A program made the translations under genes and the position numbers. The notes beneath the pieces were generated by a model that saw only the letters and a program-made list of their open reading frames with translations, was not told the DNA's origin and did not search any database. From Bacteroidales bacterium (GTDB lineage Bacteria; Bacteroidota; Bacteroidia; Bacteroidales; Marinilabiliaceae), in NCBI GenBank assembly GCA_003249255.1, contig QKJP01000004.1, forward strand, positions 37,993 to 101,992: 64,000 nt of DNA, in the 5' to 3' direction. This document shows, in pieces, positions 17,375-26,685 of the stretch; position 1 is the stretch's first letter; each line of letters begins with the position of its first letter.

Positions 17375-18961
17375 ATGGTAAAGGTATTTACATTTTTAAC
17401 GGTGCTGTTAAGTACCGGAGTGGTAACGGCACAAGATTGGAACGGCATTGCTATTCCGGCCGATGCAGGTAGTGGAAAGCAATGGGAGTTAGCAGATTCG
17501 CATTCAGATGATTTTAATTACACAGGTAAAACTAACGAAGCTTTTACCTCCAAGTGGAACGATACTTATCACAATGGATGGGACGGTCCGGGATTAACAC
17601 AATGGAGAAGTAATCATTCTGATGTGAAAGATGGTAACTTAGAAATTAAAGCATCCAGAAGCTCATTATCGATGACTTATACCGTAAATGGAGTTGCGGG
17701 TACCTACCCAAAGGTTGATTGTGGTGTAGTTACTGCTAAAGAAGAAGTGATCTATCCCCTATATACCGAAATTTATATGAAGGTGATGAATCAAACCTTA
17801 TCATCTAATTACTGGTTTTTAAGCCGTAGTGATCGCCAGGAGCTGGATGTAATTGAGTGTTATGGAGGTGATCGTCCGGTGGTAATACCGAGTCAGTCGG
17901 CGGAAGATCAGCCTGCTCACATGAACTCTAATTGGCACATTGATGTTGCGCCTCCGGGAACTAATTGGAATGATCAGCGCGATCATTATTTACCTAGCAG
18001 AGAGCCCCTGCGTAACGATTACCATCGTTACGGAATGCATTGGATTGATTCTCAAAGCGTAGATTGGTATATGGATGGTGTATTGGTAAGGTCAACAAGA
18101 GCAAATACTTCTGACAAGATCATTGATAACCGTTTGTATAAATATTTATACGAAACGATGGTTATGATCATTGATGTCGAAGATCATGACTGGATTTCTA
18201 ATAGAGGTATAATTTCAACCGATGAAGAATTGGCAGACCCAAGCAGTAATGTCATGTATGTCGATTGGGTAAGGACTTATAAGCCGGTGAGTACAGGGGC
18301 TGTTTTAGAGATCGATGGTACTGCTACGATTAAAGCTGAGTCTTTTGATAGCCAAAATGGGGTTTCTGTAAATGCAGGAGTTGGTATTAATGATATTATA
18401 AAAGGTGAATGGGCCGAGTATCGTTTTACAGTAGCTGAATCCGGATCTTACTCTGTTGAATATTTTATGAGTACAACTCTTGATAATGCAGAAGTGACTA
18501 CATCTTTAAATGGTGTAGTGGTGAGTACAGATGCAGTTGCTAATACAGGTGACTGGGAGCTATATAAATCCGTAAAAATGAATAGTAGTATTGACTTAGT
18601 TGCTGGTACTACCTACACATTAAAGGTAGAAGCTACGGGGGTTACTGAAACCGGGTGGAATTGGAATATGACAGAATTTGTTATTAAAAAAGAAGTTTCT
18701 TCATCTGTAGCAAATACTAAGGCTGTAGCTTGTAAAGTGTATCCAAACCCGACTAAGGATGAAGTGATCATTGATTTTAGCGAATCTGCTTCTTTTGAGG
18801 AAGTGCGTTTGCTAACAGTTGCTGGTCAATTGATTTCGAGCTATCCTATTAAAAATGGTGAAAAATCTATACAGGTAAATGTAAGTGGCCTTACTAATGG
18901 AATGTATTTATTACAGGTAGTTGGTGATGTTTTACAAACTCAGGTTTTGATCAAAGAGTAA
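17375..18961 (+). CDS. Secreted GH16 beta-agarase/porphyranase-like enzyme with CBM6 and T9SS domain
   Basis: The 528-residue protein has a signal peptide (1-19), a GH16 catalytic domain (about 22-305), a CBM6-like module (about 312-440, IKAESFDSQNGVSV to WNWNMTEFVI) and a T9SS type A sorting domain (about 452-528). The GH16 active-site signature is ELDVIE, with E156 as nucleophile, D158, and E161 as acid/base. YHNGWDGPGLTQW matches agarase-type GH16 enzymes. The central segment differs from the two other GH16 paralogues in the window, so its exact galactan may differ. It probably cuts agarose-like galactan outside the cell. Confidence 0.88.
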   Translation: MVKVFTFLTVLLSTGVVTAQDWNGIAIPADAGSGKQWELADSHSDDFNYTGKTNEAFTSKWNDTYHNGWDGPGLTQWRSNHSDVKDGNLEIKASRSSLSMTYTVNGVAGTYPKVDCGVVTAKEEVIYPLYTEIYMKVMNQTLSSNYWFLSRSDRQELDVIECYGGDRPVVIPSQSAEDQPAHMNSNWHIDVAPPGTNWNDQRDHYLPSREPLRNDYHRYGMHWIDSQSVDWYMDGVLVRSTRANTSDKIIDNRLYKYLYETMVMIIDVEDHDWISNRGIISTDEELADPSSNVMYVDWVRTYKPVSTGAVLEIDGTATIKAESFDSQNGVSVNAGVGINDIIKGEWAEYRFTVAESGSYSVEYFMSTTLDNAEVTTSLNGVVVSTDAVANTGDWELYKSVKMNSSIDLVAGTTYTLKVEATGVTETGWNWNMTEFVIKKEVSSSVANTKAVACKVYPNPTKDEVIIDFSESASFEEVRLLTVAGQLISSYPIKNGEKSIQVNVSGLTNGMYLLQVVGDVLQTQVLIKE

Positions 18962-19452
18962 AAAATATATAAAATTTTAGTGTAAAAGAGATGGGGGCAA
19001 CTTCATCTCTTTTTTTGCTTTATGCTGCTTTGTTTATTTGAAAATTTTGTCTGTAAGTTGCTTAGTTCTTAGGCGTTATTTTTAAAATGTGATAAGATGT
19101 TAAAAAAACTTTAAATTATTAACAGTTATTAAGATTTTTTCAGTAATATTGCATTTGACTAACTAAAAGAATGGATTGATTAAGTGACTTAACTTTTTGA
19201 TAAGTTGTTTTTTTCCTATCATAACTGATACCCCAAAGGAGAATGTAATAGGTTGCATAAGAATTTGATGTGGATGTAATTTTCAGGAAAGGCAAATTAT
19301 ATCCACAATTAACTAACAAAAAAAGCATGAATCGACCAATGAATTCGATTTACACACAGGAGTCTCGATAACTAGCGGGAGATTGAATTTATTGGAGTGT
19401 TTCCCGTATACATCGGGCAGGCATCTGACAAATGAAAAATAATTTTAAACAC
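18962..19452. other. Gap between the two GH16 genes
   Basis: The 491-base gap holds the terminator at 18984-19016, AT-rich sequence, a small TTAAGTGACTTAA palindrome at about 19177-19190 and a degenerate copy of the dispersed repeat at about 19355-19425 (TCTCGATAACTAGCGGGAGA core). No gene is visible. The independent terminator suggests the two GH16 genes are transcribed separately. Confidence 0.5.
18984..19016 (+). terminator. Rho-independent terminator
   Basis: AAAAGAGATG (18984-18993) pairs with CATCTCTTTT (19004-19013), followed by further T residues. It lies 23 bases after the GH16 stop. Confidence 0.85.
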
Positions 19453-22400
19453 ATGAAAAAAGCATTATTACTGTTATCGATGCTAAGTGCAGGGCTAGTC
19501 TCTTTTGCACAGGAGTGGAGTAATATACCGGTTCCGGCCAATCCGGGTTCCGGTAAAGAGTGGGAGTTGCAAGAAAATATTTCTGATGATTTTAATTACA
19601 CCTTTAATCCTGCGAGTTACAAAACCAATTTTGGAGCTAATAAATGGCATAATTCCTACCATAATGGTTGGGATGGACCGGGTACAACTTATTGGCAATA
19701 TAATAATGTAAAAGTAGACGGGGATAATTTAGTCATCACAGCGGGTAAAAGTTATAATACTTCAAAAATGGGTATGCCAGGCGTGACCGCAGGTTGTGTA
19801 ACGTCTAATAACCGAGTATTGTATCCTGTATATGTAGAGTCTGCATTATCTGTTGCAAATATTTCTTTAGCATCTTGTTTTTGGTTATTAAGTCCGGATG
19901 ATACTCAAGAAATAGATATTATTGAAAACTACGGAGATGTAGCATGGTTTAAACAATATACACACATTAGCCATCACTCATTCATTAGAAGTCCGTTAAC
20001 TGATTATCAACCCAAAGATTGGAATAGTTGGTTTCCGGATAGCCGTGTCAATGGTAATTATGGTTGGGGAGATTGGTGTTGGAATAACGGAAACCGCAGA
20101 TATATGCGAATGGGTGTAAACTGGATTTCTCCAAAGCATTTCGAGTATTATATTGATGGGCAGTTAGTACGTGTAATGTACCACAATGCTATTGCAACTA
20201 ATATGAATGGAACTTGGCAATACACTTATTATAAAGCAAAAAGCGGTTATTTTCCTGCTGTCGATGGGACTGGGTATTCTGCTGTAGTCACTTATGCTAC
20301 AAGTAGTAGTTATAGTTTATCAACTTTACAAGCAGCAAGTAGCGCCTCGAATGGAATATGTGTCGTGGATCCGGGTAATTTCCAATCTGGTAATGGATTT
20401 ACCAAAGCAATGGATATTATCATCAATGTAGAATCTCAGGAGTGGTTAGCTGAAAATCATACTCCTTCAGATTCGGATTTATCTAATCCGGCAAAAAATC
20501 AAATGAAAGTTGATTGGGTACGTGTTTACAAACCTGTTGTGAGTAAAAATTCCAATGTTAAAGTAACTGGAATAACTGTATCACCTAGTCAATTGTCATT
20601 AAATGTCGGGGCGACTGGTTATTTAATTGGTGCTGTAGCTCCTTCTAATGCTACTGATCAAACCATGACTTTCACTTCAAGCAATTTGGCGGTAGCTACT
20701 GTAACACAAAGTGGTGAAGTGACTGCTGTTGGAGCAGGGACGGCTACTATTACCGTTAAGTCAACCGATGGTGGGTATACCATAAAAAGTACTGTGGTAG
20801 TGGCTACTAAAAAAATTAGTGTAACCGGAGTTTCAGTTTCACCCAAAGCTTTATCCTTAGAAGTTGGAGAAACCGGTAATTTAGTTGGCGCGGTTGCTCC
20901 TTCCAATGCGGCAGATCAAACCATGACATTCACATCAAATAATACATCGGTTGCAACGGTTACCCAAAGTGGTGTTGTAACTGCTGTTGGAGCTGGAACC
21001 GCTACAATAACCGTGAAATCAACTGATGGTGCTTATACAGCAAAGTGTACTTTAGTTGTAACCACAGGTGATGTTTCTGTGGGTGGTATTTCTGTATCTC
21101 CAAGTACATTGTCATTAGGCGTAGGAGAAAAAGGAAATTTAACAGGAGCTGTGTCGCCTGCTAATGCTACTATTCAAACCATGACATTTGTATCAAGTAA
21201 TCCATCTGTTGTAACGGTTAATCAGAGTGGTGAACTTGCTGCAATTTCAAGAGGAAGTGCAATTGTAACTGTTACTTCAACTGATGGTGCTTTCACTGCA
21301 AATGCTACTGTAACGGTAAGCAATAGTTCTTCTGAGGAGCCTGCTGTTATTGTCATCGAAGCGGAAGATTTTACTTCAACAACGGGTACTTTTAATGATG
21401 CTTATATAGGCGGTCCCGGGTTAGGATTCAATCGTAACTTTACCTCGGTTAATTATGTGAATGGTGGTGATAAGGCTACTTATGTAATTGATGTGCCGGT
21501 TGCAGGAACCTATGCGATTCAATACTTAATCTCTACACCGGTTAGTAATACGCAAATTAGTATCAGCTGTAATGGGAAAACTGCCTCTACCGATAACGTT
21601 TATAATAATGGAGCCTGGGAAAGTTATAAAACCTTAAATGCATCTGGAACCATTCAATTAGCCAAAGGTAAACAAACCATTACCATAGAAGCTTCAAACA
21701 ATGCCCCATGGCAATGGAACCTTGATAAAGTAACATTAACCGAAATCGCATCTGACGATAATACTGTTCAGCCGGGTGATCTAATTGTAATTGAAGCTGA
21801 AGATCTCAACCGTACCGGAGGAACTTACAATGATGGTTATAATCCTTATGGAGTTGGAATAAACCCGGGATATGGTGTTAATTGGGTAAATCAAGGAGAT
21901 TGGGTTGAATACAATGTTACGATTCCGGAAACCGGTGCGTACGAAGTGATATATTACATTTCTTCACCAATTACAGGTTCAACCATTAGCATTGCTGTTG
22001 ATGGAACACATTCAAATAGTACTAATGTGCCCAATAATGGATACTGGGATAATTATGAAGCTTTAGCGGCTATTCAAACGGTTAACTTCACTGCCGGATC
22101 GCATGTGATTAGGTTAACTGCCGGAAATACCAGCTGGGCTTGGAACCTGGATAAGATTACCATTCAAAAAGTGAGTGGGTTAAAATCAGGACAGATTGCT
22201 TTTAATGAAACTCCCGAAGTTCCAGAAGAGCTTTCTGTTGAGACCTCTGTTTATCCAAATCCATTTGATAACTCATTGTTTATCGATGCAACGGATGAAA
22301 TATCTCAAATCATCATTACTTCCATCAATGGTACTTTAGTTAAACATGAAGTGATAAGTGGAGTATCGTATCGTGTGAATACAAGTGATCTGGCTAGTGG

Positions 22401-22467
22401 TCTCTATGTAGTGAAGATTCAAACACAAGATGGTCAATGGTTGACCCAAAAAGTAACTAAGTATTAG
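19453..22467 (+). CDS. Large secreted GH16 beta-agarase with three Big2 and two CBM6 modules
   Basis: I prefer the ATG at 19453 because it directly precedes the signal peptide MKKALLLLSMLSAGLVSFAQ; an ATG seven codons upstream is also open. The GH16 domain (about residues 20-355) carries EIDIIE with E153, D155 and E158, and the agarase-typical HISHHSFIR and DYQPKDW. Three bacterial Ig-like (Big2) repeats follow (about 370-625), then two CBM6 modules (about 640-770 and 775-910), then a T9SS sorting domain (about 925-1004). This modular layout suits an extracellular enzyme that binds insoluble agar. A terminator follows. Confidence 0.92.
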   Translation: MKKALLLLSMLSAGLVSFAQEWSNIPVPANPGSGKEWELQENISDDFNYTFNPASYKTNFGANKWHNSYHNGWDGPGTTYWQYNNVKVDGDNLVITAGKSYNTSKMGMPGVTAGCVTSNNRVLYPVYVESALSVANISLASCFWLLSPDDTQEIDIIENYGDVAWFKQYTHISHHSFIRSPLTDYQPKDWNSWFPDSRVNGNYGWGDWCWNNGNRRYMRMGVNWISPKHFEYYIDGQLVRVMYHNAIATNMNGTWQYTYYKAKSGYFPAVDGTGYSAVVTYATSSSYSLSTLQAASSASNGICVVDPGNFQSGNGFTKAMDIIINVESQEWLAENHTPSDSDLSNPAKNQMKVDWVRVYKPVVSKNSNVKVTGITVSPSQLSLNVGATGYLIGAVAPSNATDQTMTFTSSNLAVATVTQSGEVTAVGAGTATITVKSTDGGYTIKSTVVVATKKISVTGVSVSPKALSLEVGETGNLVGAVAPSNAADQTMTFTSNNTSVATVTQSGVVTAVGAGTATITVKSTDGAYTAKCTLVVTTGDVSVGGISVSPSTLSLGVGEKGNLTGAVSPANATIQTMTFVSSNPSVVTVNQSGELAAISRGSAIVTVTSTDGAFTANATVTVSNSSSEEPAVIVIEAEDFTSTTGTFNDAYIGGPGLGFNRNFTSVNYVNGGDKATYVIDVPVAGTYAIQYLISTPVSNTQISISCNGKTASTDNVYNNGAWESYKTLNASGTIQLAKGKQTITIEASNNAPWQWNLDKVTLTEIASDDNTVQPGDLIVIEAEDLNRTGGTYNDGYNPYGVGINPGYGVNWVNQGDWVEYNVTIPETGAYEVIYYISSPITGSTISIAVDGTHSNSTNVPNNGYWDNYEALAAIQTVNFTAGSHVIRLTAGNTSWAWNLDKITIQKVSGLKSGQIAFNETPEVPEELSVETSVYPNPFDNSLFIDATDEISQIIITSINGTLVKHEVISGVSYRVNTSDLASGLYVVKIQTQDGQWLTQKVTKY

Positions 22468-22485
22468 TATTAATAATTAGAAATA

Positions 22486-22523
22486 AAAAGCCCTGCCCGG
22501 TTGATTCGAGCAGGGCTTTTTTT
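22486..22523 (+). terminator. Rho-independent terminator
   Basis: AAAAGCCCTGC (22486-22496) pairs perfectly with GCAGGGCTTTT (22510-22520), followed by T residues. It closes the GH16 gene. Confidence 0.92.
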
Positions 22524-22627
22524 GATACCTTATTTTTGAATTAACCAACTATTATGTTGATGTTTTTAGCGTCTTTTTAATTCCTCCTTTTGATTAATCT
22601 GGTAAAATCTGATTGTCAGATAGCTTG

Positions 22628-23452
22628 CTAGTTAATCCGATTTAAATTTAGACCCTCACTTTGTATTGAACGTGCAAACTTAACAGCCGGTTTACCAAAT
22701 ATCATCATGTAACCAATGATATGATCTTGAGGAATGTTTAAAGCCGTTTGGAGTTGTGGTGCAATTTTTTCAAATACTACTTTGGCTAGTCCATCCCAAA
22801 GGGTAGCAATGCCCATGGTATTTGCCAATAATTCAAAATAACTTAATGCAATCACGCAATTAGTGTGGGCGTTTGAATTATCTTTTGGAGCAGAAGCTAT
22901 AATTACGTGAGGGGCATTTCGAAATAAGACATCTACACCTTTATTCTCCCATAAGCTTTGAAAATTGGCATATACTTTATAATCGTCAGAAAATGTGCTG
23001 TTTTCGTTGGCTTCTTTTAGAGCATTATATACTAATTCGCGAACTTTATTGAGTTGTTCTTGAGTGTATGTCACCGAGATTAATACCTGGTTTTTATTAT
23101 GGCCTGTTGGAGCATAAGCTGCCGCATCAAGAAGTTTGTTAATGGTATCTTCACTTAAGCTTTCTTTTTTAAATTTTCGGACTGATCGACGCGTTTTAAT
23201 TAAACGATCCATTTCAGTCGGAGACGGAATTTCTCCATTCACCTCTAAACTATTTTCCGGATTTTTCCCTAATATCGATAAGGCTCCGGTAGGACAAATT
23301 GCCAAACAGTGTTGGCATTTTATACAATTCTTATCTTTACCTTCTTTGATTTCCGGAAAGCCATTCTTACCGTCGATAATCAAAGTTGGACATTCACTTG
23401 CGCATAATCCGCATTTTGTACACTTTTCAGTGTCTATTTTAAAGTTCAACAT
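22628..23452 (-). CDS. Nitroreductase with N-terminal 2[4Fe-4S] ferredoxin domain
   Basis: This 274-residue cytosolic flavoprotein has two ferredoxin motifs at its N-terminus (CTKCGLCASECP and CIKCQHCLAICP, about residues 11-55) joined to a nitroreductase domain (about 82-260, starting RRSVRKFKKE). The fused ferredoxin probably supplies electrons to the FMN site. The substrate is unknown. It is divergent from the aspartoacylase-like gene across a region with operator-like dyads. Confidence 0.9.
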   Translation of the reverse strand: MLNFKIDTEKCTKCGLCASECPTLIIDGKNGFPEIKEGKDKNCIKCQHCLAICPTGALSILGKNPENSLEVNGEIPSPTEMDRLIKTRRSVRKFKKESLSEDTINKLLDAAAYAPTGHNKNQVLISVTYTQEQLNKVRELVYNALKEANENSTFSDDYKVYANFQSLWENKGVDVLFRNAPHVIIASAPKDNSNAHTNCVIALSYFELLANTMGIATLWDGLAKVVFEKIAPQLQTALNIPQDHIIGYMMIFGKPAVKFARSIQSEGLNLNRIN

Positions 23453-23542
23453 GTTTATTTTATTTGAAGTGATAATCGAACAAAATTAGAGGAAATTCTA
23501 AAAAGGACTAGGCCAGAGAAGATATTTATTTTTGGGAGTTGA

Positions 23543-23570
23543 AATGTTTCAAAACATGTTTCAAAACATT
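23543..23570. promoter_or_regulatory. Tandem operator-like dyad in the divergent promoter region
   Basis: ATGTTTCAAAAC occurs twice in exact tandem (23544-23555 and 23556-23567). Each copy, with the next bases, forms the palindrome ATGTTTCAAAACAT, so two dyads overlap by sharing CAT. The element lies between the nitroreductase and aspartoacylase-like starts, as a repressor site would. The cognate regulator is unknown. Confidence 0.5.
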
Positions 23571-23635
23571 CCAGTAAAAAGGCCGTTTAAATTATTTTAA
23601 GCTGCTGATAGTAAAAAGAAAAGCAAGATAATTTG

Positions 23636-23643
23636 TATTTTTG
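23636..23643 (+). promoter_or_regulatory. Candidate -7 promoter element (TATTTTTG)
   Basis: TATTTTTG fits the Bacteroidota TAnnTTTG consensus and sits 25 bases before the aspartoacylase-like start, with no better-placed alternative. No matching -33 element was identified. Confidence 0.45.
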
Positions 23644-23668
23644 CAACACACAATAGTACGAGAAAGAG

Positions 23669-24709
23669 ATGAGACGGGACTTTGAAATAAATAATCAGTT
23701 TGTAGCACCTGGTGAGAGTAAAATTATACATCTAACTCTACCGGCTCTTCATACCAAATCAACCATTACGATGCCGGTTCATGTCATTCATGGTAAAAAG
23801 GAGGGACCGGTCTTATTCATAAGTGCTGCCATTCATGGTGATGAAATCAATGGGGTAGAAATTATTCGTCGAATTTTATCATTGAATATCATTAAACGCA
23901 TGAAGGGTACTTTGTTGGCAGTTCCTGTGGTTAATGTTTTAGGGTTTAATGAGCATTCAAGATATTTGCCCGACAGACGAGATTTGAATAGATCTTTTCC
24001 AGGGGCAGATTCCGGATCCTTGGCCGGGAGAATTGCTAATATATTCTTGAATGAGGTAGTTTGTAGAGCAGATATTGGAATTGATTTGCATACCGCCGCC
24101 ATTCACCGAGATAATTTACCGCAAGTACGAGCTGACTTGAAAAATCAAAAATTGAGAGACGTTGTTGAAAAATTTGAAGCCCCGGTTGTGTTACATTCAG
24201 CTCCTCCATCAGGTTCTTTAAGGTTTTCTGCCGGTCAGGCCGGGGTTCCTGTCATGGTTTATGAAGCCGGAGAAGCTCTTCGGTTCAATGAGATGTCTAT
24301 ACGAGTGGCAGTCAGGGGTATTCTTAATGTGATGTATGAACTTGGGATGTTGGCTAAATCAAAACCAAAGAAAATCAAAACGTCTGTTATTTTGCGTTCG
24401 AGTGCCTGGTTGAGGGCTCCTTTTAGTGGCGTTTTGCGAACCGTTGTACGTTTAGGTGATGTGGTTGATAAAGGCGATGTGGTTGGTTATATTTCCAATC
24501 CCGCCGGGCAAACTGATACGATTTTGGAAGCCCCTTCACATGGAATTATTATTGGTCGAACCAATCTTCCTTTAGTTTACGAAGGTGAAGCATTATTTCA
24601 TATTGGAAGAACTCATGAGACGGCGATTGTAGAGGAGCAATTGGATGCCGTATATGGACCTGATTCTTTAAATGCACCGGAGTTAGTTGAAGAGCCTATA
24701 ATTGTTTGA
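23669..24709 (+). CDS. Succinylglutamate desuccinylase/aspartoacylase-family zinc hydrolase
   Basis: The 346-residue protein shows the M14-like zinc site of the AstE/AspA family: HGDE (about residues 56-59) and a later histidine in IDLHTA. NRSFPG and the arginine-rich DRRDLNRS are typical substrate-binding segments. The C-terminal part (about 250-330) resembles a biotinyl-lipoyl-like beta domain, as in this subfamily. It probably cleaves an N-acyl amino acid. No arginine-catabolism genes are nearby, so the physiological substrate is open. Confidence 0.85.
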   Translation: MRRDFEINNQFVAPGESKIIHLTLPALHTKSTITMPVHVIHGKKEGPVLFISAAIHGDEINGVEIIRRILSLNIIKRMKGTLLAVPVVNVLGFNEHSRYLPDRRDLNRSFPGADSGSLAGRIANIFLNEVVCRADIGIDLHTAAIHRDNLPQVRADLKNQKLRDVVEKFEAPVVLHSAPPSGSLRFSAGQAGVPVMVYEAGEALRFNEMSIRVAVRGILNVMYELGMLAKSKPKKIKTSVILRSSAWLRAPFSGVLRTVVRLGDVVDKGDVVGYISNPAGQTDTILEAPSHGIIIGRTNLPLVYEGEALFHIGRTHETAIVEEQLDAVYGPDSLNAPELVEEPIIV

Positions 24710-24901
24710 TAAGTTGATTTTTATTAACGAAAGAATCTGCCTAAGACGTAAAAAATGAAATGCCGGTAAAATGGTTCTTTGGAATGATGTTCTGTAATTG
24801 TAATTTCTCAGATTACAAGGGTGTTAGGAGGTATTTAAAAAATGTTGATCGATCATTGGAGCATTTACACATTGTCTAATTTTCTTATTATCACATTTGA
24901 T

Positions 24902-26479
24902 TTATTCTAACGAATTCAAAAACTGAGTTAAGTTATCAGCCCGGGTTAATCCCATTTTTTTTCTCAGTCGATAACGTAAAGTATGAATGCTTTCTAACCC
25001 AATTCCTAGTAAATTGGCCATTTCTTTACCGGAGAAATTTAATTTGATGAGCGCACAAAGTTTTAATTCATTCGCGGTAAGATTCGGAAACTGATCTGTT
25101 AGAACTTTATGAAATATCGAATTAATTTCCACGAAACGAGCTTCAAACTCTTTCCAGTTTTTATTGTGGTCGATTGAAATGCTTTTAAAGGCTTTGTTAA
25201 CTTCCGATTTTGTTAGTTTGTCAGCATTGGTTAAGCGTTCTTCCAGTTCTTTTATTTGCTTGTTCTTTTCGATTAATCGAAGCGTAGAAACAGCTAATTC
25301 TCTGTTTTTTAATTCTATTAGTTCTTTGTTTTTGTTTATTTGAAAGGCTTGTTCCTGACGAGTAGATTCTTTTTCTATTTTGTGCTTTATGTTAATAGAA
25401 TGGTAACCCCATATACCAAAGGAAATCAACAATAAGATGGTGGCTATTAAAGCAATGGTTTTATATAAATCCGTCTTTTGTTGATGTTCGTACTCCAGAA
25501 GTTTTTGTTTTTGAATGAGTTCATTTCTTAGATCTTCTTCTTTCTGGTATTTATCCAATATCTCTAATAAAGGGCGATTGTTTAAACTACGACTGTCAAA
25601 TAATTTAGCTTCTTGTTGTTTGGCCAATTGGAGTTGGGTAAAAGCTTTATTGTATTGTTTTTGAGAATTGTATAATAAGGCTAGTTGCTCATGTATGACA
25701 GGGATGTAATTGGAGTGATTTAAGCTTTCTTTAGCATAATTTATAGCCTCAATATAATAGTTCTCTGCTTTACTGGTCTCTTGTAAACCCAGATAAGCAT
25801 CTCCTAAAAATTTATACAAGATGATTAAGTAAGAAGGATTATTGACTTTAAACCAGACTTCGGTATCTTTCATTTTTTCAATGGCAACCTGGAAGTTATT
25901 CTGACTTAAGTAATAGTAGGCTAGTTCGGCTTGAATGTAAGAATCGTCTTTGGGAGCATCCATTTCATTAAAGACAAGCAAGCAACTATCAATGTATTGT
26001 TTGCATTGAGCCTGAGAATTTAATTCCCGGTATAAAGTAGTGATGCTGTAATAATCAGATACAATTTGTTTAAGTTGGCTTTTGTCGGCTTTGCTTAACC
26101 TTTTATGAATTTCTAGCGATTGGTTGTAGTATTGCAATGCTTCATCACTCCGTTTATAGTAACTGTAGAGCCAGCCAATTTCGTTGTAAATGCGAGCTAA
26201 AAGAAGAGAATCATTTATGGAGCCAGCCATCGATAAAGCATTCCAGAAGTGCTCGTACGATAAAGCATATTTTGCACGATGGGAGTAAATGTGTCCAAGA
26301 TCGGTGAGGGCAATTATTGCATTTGTAGTATCTGAATTTTGTAGGCTCACATGATAAATGGAGTCTAATCGGGTAATGTTTTGTTGATTATTTTCAATGC
26401 TTTTTTGACTTAAAAGGTAGTTTGATGTAAAAACTAGAATCAAACTCAAGTTTATTATTCTTAAAAAACAGTTTTTCAT
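24902..26479 (-). CDS. Membrane TPR regulator with C-terminal LuxR-type HTH
   Basis: The start at 26479 is chosen because it opens with a signal sequence (MKNCFLRIINLSLILVF); an in-frame ATG 21 codons upstream exists. The 525-residue product has tetratricopeptide-like repeats (about 40-300), one membrane helix (about 340-360, TIALIATILLLISFGIWGY), a coiled coil (about 370-430) and a C-terminal helix-turn-helix (about 465-525, LTANELKLCALIKLNFSGKE). This architecture links envelope sensing to DNA binding. It is divergent from the GH2 gene at 26686 and may control it. Confidence 0.85.
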   Translation of the reverse strand: MKNCFLRIINLSLILVFTSNYLLSQKSIENNQQNITRLDSIYHVSLQNSDTTNAIIALTDLGHIYSHRAKYALSYEHFWNALSMAGSINDSLLLARIYNEIGWLYSYYKRSDEALQYYNQSLEIHKRLSKADKSQLKQIVSDYYSITTLYRELNSQAQCKQYIDSCLLVFNEMDAPKDDSYIQAELAYYYLSQNNFQVAIEKMKDTEVWFKVNNPSYLIILYKFLGDAYLGLQETSKAENYYIEAINYAKESLNHSNYIPVIHEQLALLYNSQKQYNKAFTQLQLAKQQEAKLFDSRSLNNRPLLEILDKYQKEEDLRNELIQKQKLLEYEHQQKTDLYKTIALIATILLLISFGIWGYHSINIKHKIEKESTRQEQAFQINKNKELIELKNRELAVSTLRLIEKNKQIKELEERLTNADKLTKSEVNKAFKSISIDHNKNWKEFEARFVEINSIFHKVLTDQFPNLTANELKLCALIKLNFSGKEMANLLGIGLESIHTLRYRLRKKMGLTRADNLTQFLNSLE

Positions 26480-26559
26480 TTTGTCAGTTTTTTTGCCTTC
26501 AACAATATTAATAATTATAATGAAAATGGGACTTTTCGCCATTGAAAATTCAGGTGTTG

Positions 26560-26615
26560 TTCAGTTTTTGTTGAGGAGATTTGAGTATTGAGTCCAGTTT
26601 TGTTCAGGTGAGATT
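26560..26615. repeat. Imperfect direct repeat in the GH2 promoter region
   Basis: TTCAGTTTTTGTTGAGGAGA (26560-26579) and TCCAGTTTTGTTCAGGTGAG (26593-26612) are related direct repeats 33 bases apart. They lie between the TPR/HTH regulator and the GH2 gene and could be regulator binding sites. Confidence 0.35.
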
Positions 26616-26635
26616 GGGGTTTTTAGCTTGGATTC

Positions 26636-26662
26636 CATTCTATATTGCCACTGTATAGAATG
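26636..26662. promoter_or_regulatory. Nine-base dyad upstream of the GH2 gene
   Basis: CATTCTATA (26636-26644) and TATAGAATG (26654-26662) form a perfect dyad with a nine-base spacer, ending 23 bases before the GH2 start. The symmetry and position suit binding by a dimeric HTH protein, such as the adjacent divergent regulator. Confidence 0.5.
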
Positions 26663-26685
26663 TCGAACTTTTAAAAACTGATATT

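Noticed and set aside
20658..20906. Minus-strand frame opposite the Big2 repeats of the large agarase
   Set aside because: It is a shadow caused by the repetitive, Val/Thr-rich coding strand and has no start context or family resemblance.
20560..21320. Tandem DNA repeat in the large agarase as an assembly artefact
   Set aside because: The three Big2 repeats differ at many bases and keep the frame, so they are genuine protein repeats.
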